12,169 bases of DNA from an uncultured Collinsella sp. (GTDB taxonomy: Bacteria; Actinomycetota; Coriobacteriia; Coriobacteriales; Coriobacteriaceae). Below, piece by piece: positions 7,441-12,169 of the stretch. The notes under the pieces are model-generated. The model ran no database searches, was not told where the DNA came from, and saw only the letters and a list, made by a program, of their open reading frames with translations. Numbering within the stretch: position 1 is the stretch's first letter; each line of letters begins with the position of its first letter. The stretch is taken from positions 1 to 12,169 of the forward strand of contig URLR01000054.1 of the NCBI GenBank assembly GCA_900548815.1, read 5' to 3'. A program made the translations under genes and the position numbers.

Positions 7441-7548
7441 GCGGTTTGGGGCTTTGCTCGCTACTGCGGACAGTCCTGCTCGCACGAAGGCCACATTAAG
7501 TGGCCTTCGGCTCGTGCGGAACTTGTATCGAGCAAAGCCCCTAACCGC
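7441..7548 (-). repeat. R1 element, copy B (reverse orientation), after valS
   Basis: The outer arms 7441-7460 and 7529-7548 pair over 20 bp with one mismatch. The inner hairpin is CGAAGGCCAC (7485-7494) / GTGGCCTTCG (7500-7509) with loop ATTAA. Read on the - strand, the core 7473-7521 matches the core of copy A. An A-T pair of the inner hairpin in copy A is a G-C pair here, a compensatory change. The arms are unrelated to those of copy A. No T tract follows on either strand, so it is not itself a standard terminator. Confidence 0.88.
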
Positions 7549-7562
7549 TCCCATAGCGGTTA
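7542..7562 (+). repeat. 8-bp hairpin overlapping the right arm of R1 copy B
   Basis: TAACCGCT (7542-7549), loop CCCAT, AGCGGTTA (7555-7562). The stem uses bases that also belong to the right arm of the R1 element, so the two structures compete. No function can be read from it. Confidence 0.6.
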
Positions 7563-7646
7563 CGGGGGCGTCCGCTGCCTGGTAGGGCCACTTGGTTGTG
7601 GCCTTGATCTCGCTGCAAAGCGGTGTTTGGCTGATATTTTGAATGG

Positions 7647-7678
7647 GAGGGGCTCGTTGTTGATTCGGGCCTCTTTTT
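7647..7678 (+). terminator. Intrinsic terminator between valS and folC
   Basis: A 10-bp stem (GAGGGGCTCG at 7647-7656 with 7666-7675, including G-T pairs) encloses loop TTGTTGATT and runs into TTTTT (7674-7678). It ends directly before an ATG at 7679, which argues that this ATG is not the folC start and that valS transcription ends here. Confidence 0.6.
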
Positions 7679-7699
7679 ATGTTGAGGGGACTTTGGGTT

Positions 7700-9043
7700 A
7701 TGGCTAAGCGTTCTGGGTCGTATGTCGTTCCTTTCTCGTTTGAGTTGCTTTCGTTTGATGAGGCTGTTGGGCTGGCTGCTGATACGGGGCGGATTTCTGG
7801 GGATGCTGGTCCTCTGCTCGAGACGGTTGTCGATATGCTTGATGAGTTGGGGCGTCCGGACGAGTACTTTGATTGCATTCAGGTTGCTGGTACCAATGGC
7901 AAGACTTCGACTACGCGTTTTTCGGCTGCCATTCTTAGTGGTGAGGGGTTCAAGACCGCGCTGTATACGTCGCCGCAGCTGGTGCGCTATCCCGAGCGCA
8001 TGGAGGTCGATGGACGCGTCGTGAGCGACGAGGCCTTTGCTCGTGGCGTTTCGGCAGCTGTTGAGGCGGGACATCGCGTGAATGCGCGCCGTGTGGCGGC
8101 GGGGGAGCGCGCCTATACCATCACGCCGTTTGACCTGCTGACGGCTGCTGCACTGGTGGTGTTTGCCGAGGCTTGCGTGGACGTGGCCGTGCTTGAGGTC
8201 GGCATGGGCGGACGCTGGGATGCTACGAGTGCGACCGATCCCGTCGCCGTTGCCATTACGGGCATTGGGCTCGATCACACACGTATTTTGGGCGACACGC
8301 TCGAGGCCATTGCGGGGGAGAAGGCTGCGGTCATTAAGCCCGGACGCCTGGTTGTGCTGGGCGAGGGCACGCACGAGGCGAGTGTTCAGCGCGTGATGGA
8401 TGCCCGTTGTCGCGAGTTCGGCGTCGTGCCGCTCGTGGTGAACCATGCCACGACCAAGGTGCCGGAGCACGTGGGCGACACGGTTGAGTTTAGCTGCACT
8501 ACGCCGCGCGCGATCTATACGTCGAGCATGGTCAAGCCGGCCTATCAGCCGCAGAATGCCGCGTGCGCGATTATGCTTTGCGAGGGGTATTTGGGTCGCG
8601 AACTCGATCATGACAAGCTCGATGCGTCGCTTATGGGCTGCCCCACGCCGGGCCGCTTTGATGTACTGGGGACCGATCCACTCAAGCTGATTGACGCCTG
8701 CCATAACCCCCAGAGCTGCGAGAACTTTGTGAGCGCGCTGGACGAGATCGATCCGTGCGTGGAGAATCGCCCCACGCTGCTGTGTGCCGCGCTGGCCGAT
8801 AAGGACGTGGCGGGTATCGTTGACGTTCTGGTTCCGGCGTTCCCCCGGGTGGTCGTGACCCAGACCGATTCCGATCGCGCCCTGCCGGCAGAGGAACTTG
8901 CTGCCCTGGTGGACGCCAACAAGCTTGCCGGTGTGTACCCTAGCGTGCCCGAGGCTCTCGCGGCTTTTGACGCCGTGGGCGAGTCCTTCGTAGCAGCCGG
9001 CACTATCACCCTAGCCGGCGAAGTGGCCGGCTTGCTCCGTTAA
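7700..9043 (+). CDS. folC: Bifunctional folylpolyglutamate synthase / dihydrofolate synthase
   Basis: This 447-residue Mur-ligase-like enzyme adds glutamate to dihydropteroate and/or to reduced folates, using ATP, in folate synthesis and retention. The P-loop is AGTNGKTS (63-70). The family motif EVGMGGRWDATS is at 166-177, followed by ITGIGLDHTRILGDT (187-200) and the C-terminal DACHNPQS, which stands for the usual DGAHNP. The usual HV-GTNGKGS reads QVAGTNGKTS, with the His replaced by Gln. The start is ATG 7700, preceded by AGGGGA (7685-7690); the ATG at 7679 lies at the end of a terminator and has no ribosome site. The first ~85 codons use many T-ending and GG codons (GAT, TTT, GGT, GGG), unlike the C-ending codons of valS and of most of the rest. 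It follows valS, a common arrangement. Whether it has both activities cannot be told from sequence. Confidence 0.93.
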   Translation: MAKRSGSYVVPFSFELLSFDEAVGLAADTGRISGDAGPLLETVVDMLDELGRPDEYFDCIQVAGTNGKTSTTRFSAAILSGEGFKTALYTSPQLVRYPERMEVDGRVVSDEAFARGVSAAVEAGHRVNARRVAAGERAYTITPFDLLTAAALVVFAEACVDVAVLEVGMGGRWDATSATDPVAVAITGIGLDHTRILGDTLEAIAGEKAAVIKPGRLVVLGEGTHEASVQRVMDARCREFGVVPLVVNHATTKVPEHVGDTVEFSCTTPRAIYTSSMVKPAYQPQNAACAIMLCEGYLGRELDHDKLDASLMGCPTPGRFDVLGTDPLKLIDACHNPQSCENFVSALDEIDPCVENRPTLLCAALADKDVAGIVDVLVPAFPRVVVTQTDSDRALPAEELAALVDANKLAGVYPSVPEALAAFDAVGESFVAAGTITLAGEVAGLLR

Positions 9044-9057
9044 CCCATCCCCTCAGC

Positions 9058-9124
9058 AGTTGCGGTGAAATACGGACTGTTTTACAAGCCAGAAGCCTCA
9101 AACAGTCCGTATATCACCGCAACT
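9058..9124. repeat. R3 element, copy C: 25-bp inverted repeat after folC
   Basis: Arms 9058-9082 and 9100-9124 pair over 25 bp with one A-A mismatch; the loop is 17 nt. The outer 15 bases (AGTTGCGGTGAAATA) recur in copy F at 10842-10908, while the inner stem and loop differ. It begins 14 bases after the folC stop. It has no T tract, so it is a stable 3' structure rather than a standard terminator. Confidence 0.88.
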
Positions 9125-9129
9125 CAAAA

Positions 9130-9162
9130 GCAGCCAATTTGGGACGGGGCTTTTTTAGCTGC
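9130..9162 (+). repeat. R4 element, copy G1: 33-nt terminator-like unit after folC
   Basis: An 8-bp stem (9130-9137 with 9155-9162, one wobble) flanks the segment GGGACGGGGCTTTTTT. A short AGCC/GGCT stem before the T run (TTTTTT at 9151-9156) makes it a weak intrinsic terminator candidate for folC. Two more 33-nt copies lie at 10607-10639 and 10934-10966 on the other strand, aligning without gaps. Confidence 0.7.
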
Positions 9163-9188
9163 CCTGCACCCCGAGTTGACTCGCTTGT

Positions 9189-9344
9189 CACGAAATGGGC
9201 CTATCTACTACGTTTGACCGGTTACCCTCGACCATGCGGAACATCAAGAAATTAAAACTGCAGGTAGAAGGCTTGCCATTTTTCTTAAAAGACCCGCATG
9301 GTCGACCCATGCGGGTTAAACGTAGTAGATGGCCTGTTTTCGTG
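9189..9344 (+). repeat. R2 element, copy D: conserved core in a 31-nt imperfect inverted repeat
   Basis: Arms 9189-9219 and 9314-9344 are complementary with six mismatches; a stretch of 17 (9203-9219 against 9314-9330) has only one. An inner 11-bp stem pairs CGACCATGCGG (9229-9239) with 9294-9304. The core 9230-9278 matches 10683-10731 at 36 of 49 positions without gaps. An alternative hairpin, ACCCGCATG (9292-9300) / CATGCGGGT (9308-9316), competes with both the inner stem and the end of the outer arm. It lies in the 351-base gap between convergent folC and pepQ, which holds only repeats and hairpins and no supportable gene. Confidence 0.85.
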
Positions 9345-9358
9345 GCGCGACGTAATCG

Positions 9359-9393
9359 CAATGTGACAAAGGGGCTGTCCCTTTGTCACATTG
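9359..9393 (-). terminator. 15-bp perfect hairpin directly after pepQ
   Basis: CAATGTGACAAAGGG (9359-9373) pairs perfectly with 9379-9393, with loop GCTGT. It begins one base after the pepQ stop on the - strand. There is no T tract on either strand, so it is either a non-canonical terminator or a 3'-end stabilising structure for pepQ mRNA. Confidence 0.6.
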
Positions 9394-9394
9394 T

Positions 9395-10483
9395 CTAGTC
9401 TAGGCGGAGCGGATCGTGGGGGTAGGCGTTGAGAATCTCGACGCCGTTCTCGGTCACCAGGGCTAGGTCCTCGATGCGGACGCCGGTGCGGCCGGGGAGG
9501 TATATGCCCGGCTCGATGGAGAACGTCATGCCCGGCTCTACGACCTGCTCGTTGACGAGTGAAACGTCGCCCGGCTCGTGGTCCTGCAGGCCGATCGAGT
9601 GACCCAGGCGATGCGTAAAGTACCGCCCATAGCCCGCGTCTTCAATCACATCGCGCGCGGCGCGGTCCAGATCACACATGCGCACACCCGGTGCGATGAG
9701 CGCCTCGGCGGCCTCGTTGGCGCGGCGCACGATGTCGTAGATGCGCGCCGTCTCCTCGTCCGGATCGCCCCAAAAGAACGTGCGCGTCATGTCCGAGCAG
9801 TAGTTGCGATGACGCCCGCCAATGTCGAACAGCACTACGTCGCCGCGCTTGAGCACGGTGTCGTCGGGCTCGTGGTGCGGGTCGCCGGCGTTAGCACCAA
9901 AGCTCACGATGGGCGGAAAGCTAAAGCCCTCGCAGCCGTGCTTGCGATACAGGCCGAGCATCTGGTCGGCAATCTCGCGCTCCGTCACGCCTTCGTGGAC
10001 GAGCTTGATAACATCGGCCATCACGGCATCGTTAGCGGTCGAGGACGCGCGCATAAGCTCCTGCTCGGCGGCATCCTTGTAGGTGCGTGCGGCGGTGACG
10101 GCAAAGTCACCCAGGAAAAACTCGCTGGCTGCGTGGCGCTCCATGAGCGGCATCAAAAAGCCAGAGCGCATGACGGTGTCGATGCCGAGTGGTTTGGTCG
10201 GATCGACTTCGCGAGCGATGGCATCGGCCACGACATCGTTGTCGGTGTGATAGGCGATGCGGGCATTGTCATACTCGGGCAACTGATGAAGGGCGTTGAC
10301 TAGGATCACCGGCTCGGCACCGCGCGCGAGTAGTACGCCGCAAAAACGCTCGAACATATCGGCATAAAAGCCGGTCAGGTAATAGATCGACCACGGGTCG
10401 TTTACGAGCAGCTGCGCACCGGGGTGCTGAGCCTCGAGCGCATCGAGCACGCGCGCCACGCGCTGGTCATCGACATGTGCCAT
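9395..10483 (-). CDS. pepQ: M24 family metallopeptidase, Xaa-Pro dipeptidase/aminopeptidase
   Basis: This 362-residue pita-bread-fold enzyme probably cleaves peptides with proline in second position in the cytoplasm. An N-terminal creatinase-like domain (1-130) precedes the catalytic domain. All five metal ligands are visible: D220 (LFDIGG), D231 (YCSDMTR), H295 (RLGHSIG), E324 (SIEPGIY) and E338 (VRIEDLA). Catalytic histidines H204 (DPHHEP) and H302 (QDHEPG) are also present. The start ATG at 10481-10483 has AAGGA 6 bases upstream; a longer frame starting further upstream lacks one. The length fits dipeptidases and short aminopeptidases of this family, so the name pepQ is a family-level choice. 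It converges on folC. Both flanks are packed with R2, R3 and R4 elements. There is no signal peptide. Confidence 0.92.
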   Translation of the reverse strand: MAHVDDQRVARVLDALEAQHPGAQLLVNDPWSIYYLTGFYADMFERFCGVLLARGAEPVILVNALHQLPEYDNARIAYHTDNDVVADAIAREVDPTKPLGIDTVMRSGFLMPLMERHAASEFFLGDFAVTAARTYKDAAEQELMRASSTANDAVMADVIKLVHEGVTEREIADQMLGLYRKHGCEGFSFPPIVSFGANAGDPHHEPDDTVLKRGDVVLFDIGGRHRNYCSDMTRTFFWGDPDEETARIYDIVRRANEAAEALIAPGVRMCDLDRAARDVIEDAGYGRYFTHRLGHSIGLQDHEPGDVSLVNEQVVEPGMTFSIEPGIYLPGRTGVRIEDLALVTENGVEILNAYPHDPLRLD

Positions 10484-10606
10484 GAAACATCCTTTCGCTA
10501 GGGTGCCACCATGGTATCCCAAGCCTGGCACATAGGGACGTTCCTTTTATGCCGACACTTTGGGACACTCCTTGGCATGGTCACTCTGGCAACCATGCGG
10601 GCAAAA
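10484..10606. promoter_or_regulatory. pepQ upstream region with paired motifs and a palindrome
   Basis: Two similar motifs occur, AGGGACGTTCCTTTT (10534-10548) and TGGGACACTCCTTGG (10561-10575), spaced 27 bases apart start to start. A 7-bp inverted repeat, GCATGGT (10575-10581) / ACCATGC (10592-10598), follows. On the - strand these lie about 50-115 bases before pepQ, where a promoter and operator are expected. No convincing -35/-10 pair could be read, so only the repeats are supported. Confidence 0.35.
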
Positions 10607-10639
10607 GTAGCTAAAAGAGGCCCGTCCCAAATGGGCTGC
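10607..10639 (-). repeat. R4 element, copy G2
   Basis: A 33-nt unit beginning GTAGCTAAAAGAGGCCCGTC, aligned without gaps to copies at 9130-9162 (reverse) and 10934-10966. On the - strand it reads GCAGCCCATTTGGGACGGGC followed by CTCTTTT, a plausible weak terminator. It abuts the left arm of R2 copy E. Confidence 0.7.
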
Positions 10640-10642
10640 TTA

Positions 10643-10796
10643 CAAAACTATGGCGGATTACGGGGCTGGACCTGTATTGCTTGACCATGGAAATAATTGC
10701 GAATTTAAAACCGCAGGTAGACGGCTTATCAAAAATCGAAAATTGCCGGTATGGATGGGGGTCTACGAATCGGCCCCGTAATCCGGCATAGTTTTG
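10643..10796 (+). repeat. R2 element, copy E: conserved core in a 24-bp inverted repeat
   Basis: Arms 10643-10666 and 10773-10796 pair over 24 bp with a single mismatch and are unrelated to the arms of copy D. The core 10683-10731 is the counterpart of 9230-9278. Both cores contain TTAAAACYGCAGGTAGAM and GGCTT. It occupies much of the 471-base gap between pepQ and the DUF1667 gene, which otherwise holds R3 and R4 copies and no supportable gene. Confidence 0.88.
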
Positions 10797-10841
10797 AAAT
10801 GACACTAAAGTAGACACAGGCTAAATACCGATTCCAAGGAT

Positions 10842-10908
10842 AGTTGCGGTGGAATAGTTCCTGGATGCCGGGGTTTTGGCGGAAATCAGGAACTATTTCA
10901 CCGCAATT
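10842..10908. repeat. R3 element, copy F: 22-bp inverted repeat
   Basis: Arms 10842-10863 and 10887-10908 pair over 22 positions including two G-T pairs when read as + strand RNA. The tip AGTTGCGGTGRAATA is shared with copy C after folC; the inner stem (GTTCCTG) and the loop differ. The span is 67 bases, exactly as in copy C. Confidence 0.85.
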
Positions 10909-10933
10909 GAGGAGGGACGGGGTGGATGGCGGG

Positions 10934-10966
10934 GTAGCTAAAAGAGCCCCGTCCCTAATTAGCTAC
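10934..10966 (-). repeat. R4 element, copy G3, overlapping the 3' end of the DUF1667 gene
   Basis: A 33-nt unit with a perfect 8-bp stem, GTAGCTAA (10934-10941) / TTAGCTAC (10959-10966). Relative to the other copies the stem carries a compensatory C-G to T-A change. Its distal arm encodes the last residues (Val-Ala-Asn-stop) of the DUF1667 protein. Confidence 0.75.
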
Positions 10967-10974
10967 TTGGGCTC
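10940..10974 (-). terminator. Intrinsic terminator of the DUF1667 operon, partly inside the gene
   Basis: On the - strand GAGCCC (10974-10969) pairs with GGGCTC (10949-10944), followed by TTTT (10943-10940). The upstream arm lies in the last codons of the DUF1667 gene. The T run is that of the R4 unit. Confidence 0.5.
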
Positions 10975-11365
10975 GGTCGATGTCCATGCTGGCGATTAGG
11001 TTGATGTTGGTGTCTAGGAGGTTCTCTAGTACGATGTCGCCAATGCGGATGGGGGCTTTGACCACTAGGCCGCGGATGAGGTCTATGGCTTGGGCGTGGA
11101 GTTCTAGTGGGATGGCTTCGGCCGTGCGCACGGGGAGCAGGGCTTCGTCGCCGCCGGAGACGGCCACGGTGGTGGTGAGCACGCGCATGGGGCAGGTGAG
11201 TTCCTGATGTGCGAACTTATCGCCGCGCGGGCAGTTGTTGCCGGTTACGGAGCGCACTTCCACCACGGCGCCATTGGCGTCGCGCTCCACCTCTACGGTC
11301 AGGAGGCACCCGGATGGGCAGGTGGTGCAGTTGAACTGCAGCGTATCGATTGCGTTATTGCTCAT
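10955..11365 (-). CDS. DUF1667 domain protein, partner of an FAD oxidoreductase
   Basis: This small 136-residue protein has four cysteines in the DUF1667 pattern: C13, C16 and C20 (CTTCPSGC) and C45 (GNNCPRG). A segment with ELTCPMRVLTTTVAV and a C-terminal part with PIRIGDIVLENLL follow. Such cysteines could bind an Fe-S cluster or zinc; this is inferred. In known genomes DUF1667 genes sit next to glycerol-3-phosphate dehydrogenase-like FAD proteins, as here, so an electron-transfer or accessory role is likely but unproven. The start ATG (11363-11365) lies 3 bases after the stop of the upstream gene, with AGGAGG at 11374-11379 inside that gene, giving translational coupling. The last third uses the leucine codon CTA heavily (5 of 8), unlike the rest of the window. 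Confidence 0.88.
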   Translation of the reverse strand: MSNNAIDTLQFNCTTCPSGCLLTVEVERDANGAVVEVRSVTGNNCPRGDKFAHQELTCPMRVLTTTVAVSGGDEALLPVRTAEAIPLELHAQAIDLIRGLVVKAPIRIGDIVLENLLDTNINLIASMDIDRAQVAN

Positions 11366-11368
11366 AGT

Positions 11369-12169
11369 TTATGCCTCCTCAACGGGGTCGACGGACAGGA
11401 CGATCTCGCTTGCACCCAGTTCGAGTGCGCGTTGAATCACCTTTGACGGCAGTGGGAAGCTTTCCATAACGCTCGGCTTAAACGCGCGGACCTTGTCCGC
11501 AAACAGCTCCTCGCCGTCGGCTAAGATCCTCACGCGGGCGGCGGCGACTGGCCGGCGTACGCGGAAGTTGAGCTTGGTGAGCGCCACGGCCGTAATGCGT
11601 CCCGGCAGCGCGTATCCCGCGATGCCAGCAGGGGAGACCGTGAGCTCGCAGCTCGTGTCCGCGACTGCATCCGTCTCGGCTCCGCCACCCAGCGCGTATG
11701 CTGCTGCAGCTGCGCCAGCCCTCTCGGACTCACGCGTCACGTTGTCGGCCAGGTCGTGCACGTGCAGCACGTTGCCGCAGGCAAAAATGCCCGGCACGCC
11801 TGTCTGCAGGTTCTGGTCCACCACGGCGCCGCGTGTGCGGGGGTCCAGCTCCACGCCCGCGGCAACCGAAAGCTCGTTCTCGGGAATCAAGCCCACCGAT
11901 AGCAGCAGCGTGTCGCACGGAACAATGCGCTCGGTACCCGGAATGGGCGCTAGGCGCTCGTCTACTTGGCTCACCTCGACGGCTTCCACGCGGTCGTGGC
12001 CGATCACGCGTGTGACGGTGGTGGACAGGTGCAGCGGAATTCCAAAGTCGTCCAGGCAGTTCTTGACGTTGCGGCGCAGGCCGTTGGCGTACGGCATGAG
12101 CTCGTACACGCCCTCGACCGAAATTCCCTCGAGCGTGCAACGGCGTGCCATGATGAGCCCGATGTCGCC
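11369..12169 (-). CDS. FAD/NAD(P)-dependent oxidoreductase, C-terminal part (cut by window edge)
   Basis: At least 266 residues are visible. The frame is open to the last base of the window, starting Gly-Asp-Ile-Gly-Leu-Ile-Met-Ala-Arg-Arg, so the ATG at 12151 is internal. That opening is the end of the second Rossmann motif (GxGDIGLIMARR type) that binds NAD(P)H. Then come CDTLLLSVGLIPENELS and the FAD-contacting segment VPGIFACGNVLHVHDLADNV, typical of the pyridine nucleotide-disulfide oxidoreductase fold. The last ~80 residues form an extra C-terminal domain. Paired with DUF1667, it resembles the oxidoreductase of anaerobic glycerol-3-phosphate dehydrogenase-type clusters, where a glpA-like gene would lie further upstream, outside the window. 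The exact substrate is unknown. It ends in GTT-GAG-GAG-GCA-TAA, which also supplies the ribosome site for DUF1667. Confidence 0.88.
   Translation of the reverse strand, partial: GDIGLIMARRCTLEGISVEGVYELMPYANGLRRNVKNCLDDFGIPLHLSTTVTRVIGHDRVEAVEVSQVDERLAPIPGTERIVPCDTLLLSVGLIPENELSVAAGVELDPRTRGAVVDQNLQTGVPGIFACGNVLHVHDLADNVTRESERAGAAAAAYALGGGAETDAVADTSCELTVSPAGIAGYALPGRITAVALTKLNFRVRRPVAAARVRILADGEELFADKVRAFKPSVMESFPLPSKVIQRALELGASEIVLSVDPVEEA

Noticed and set aside
6763..8704. Two long - strand open frames across the end of valS and folC
   Set aside because: They overlap valS and folC with clear motifs on the + strand and read through terminator and repeat sequence.
9195..9398. 67-residue open frame in the folC-pepQ gap
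   Set aside because: It lies within R2 copy D, has no ribosome site and overlaps structured repeats. Only the short conserved part is kept as a weak finding.
10611..10817. 68-residue - strand open frame over R2 copy E
   Set aside because: No ribosome site, no similarity to copy D on that strand, and explained by the repeat.
9044..10954. CRISPR array or classical MITE/IS remnants
   Set aside because: The repeats are not regularly spaced with unique spacers, have no common terminal repeats or target-site duplications that I can see, and no transposase or cas gene is present.

Overview
The window looks like chromosome from a GC-rich actinobacterium of the class Coriobacteriia, most plausibly a gut Collinsella or close relative. 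This is an inference from strong G/C third-position preference, the order tRNA-Leu / tig / clpP / clpX / valS / folC, the glycerol-3-phosphate-type FAD oxidoreductase plus DUF1667 pair, and intergenic hairpin repeats. No database was searched. The first 48 bases are not biological: they are an Illumina Nextera i5 adapter with an 8-base index and the Tn5 mosaic end, so the contig begins at base 49.

Layout on the + strand: the 3' end of a molybdopterin-binding subunit of the xanthine dehydrogenase family (49-635) and its terminator; tRNA-Leu(UAG) (776-859); trigger factor tig (950-2248, probable TTG start); a hairpin-rich gap; clpP (2412-3032) and clpX (3034-4440), one base apart, ending at a very strong terminator; a leader with a 26-bp perfect inverted repeat; valS (4729-7425); another hairpin element and a terminator; folC (7700-9043). 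On the - strand: pepQ-like M24 peptidase (9395-10483), DUF1667 protein (10955-11365) and the C-terminal part of an FAD/NAD-dependent oxidoreductase (11369-12169, cut by the window edge).

Functionally, tig, clpP and clpX form a protein-quality-control block: a ribosome-bound chaperone followed by the ClpXP protease. ValS and FolC supply valyl-tRNA and polyglutamylated folate. The oxidoreductase and DUF1667 genes are translationally coupled and probably belong to a larger redox operon that begins outside the window.

The most unusual content is intergenic. Four families of short structured elements occur: R1 flanking valS, and R2, R3 and R4 bracketing pepQ. In R1 and R2 a conserved 49-51 nt core lies between long inverted-repeat arms whose sequence differs completely between copies while staying self-complementary. 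R3 keeps conserved tips and a variable self-complementary inner stem. R4 is an exact 33-nt unit in three copies with compensatory stem changes. This is not the signature of ordinary MITEs, which share identical ends. It suggests structure-selected nucleic acid elements of unknown role. No CRISPR array, transposase, phage gene or classical riboswitch was seen.
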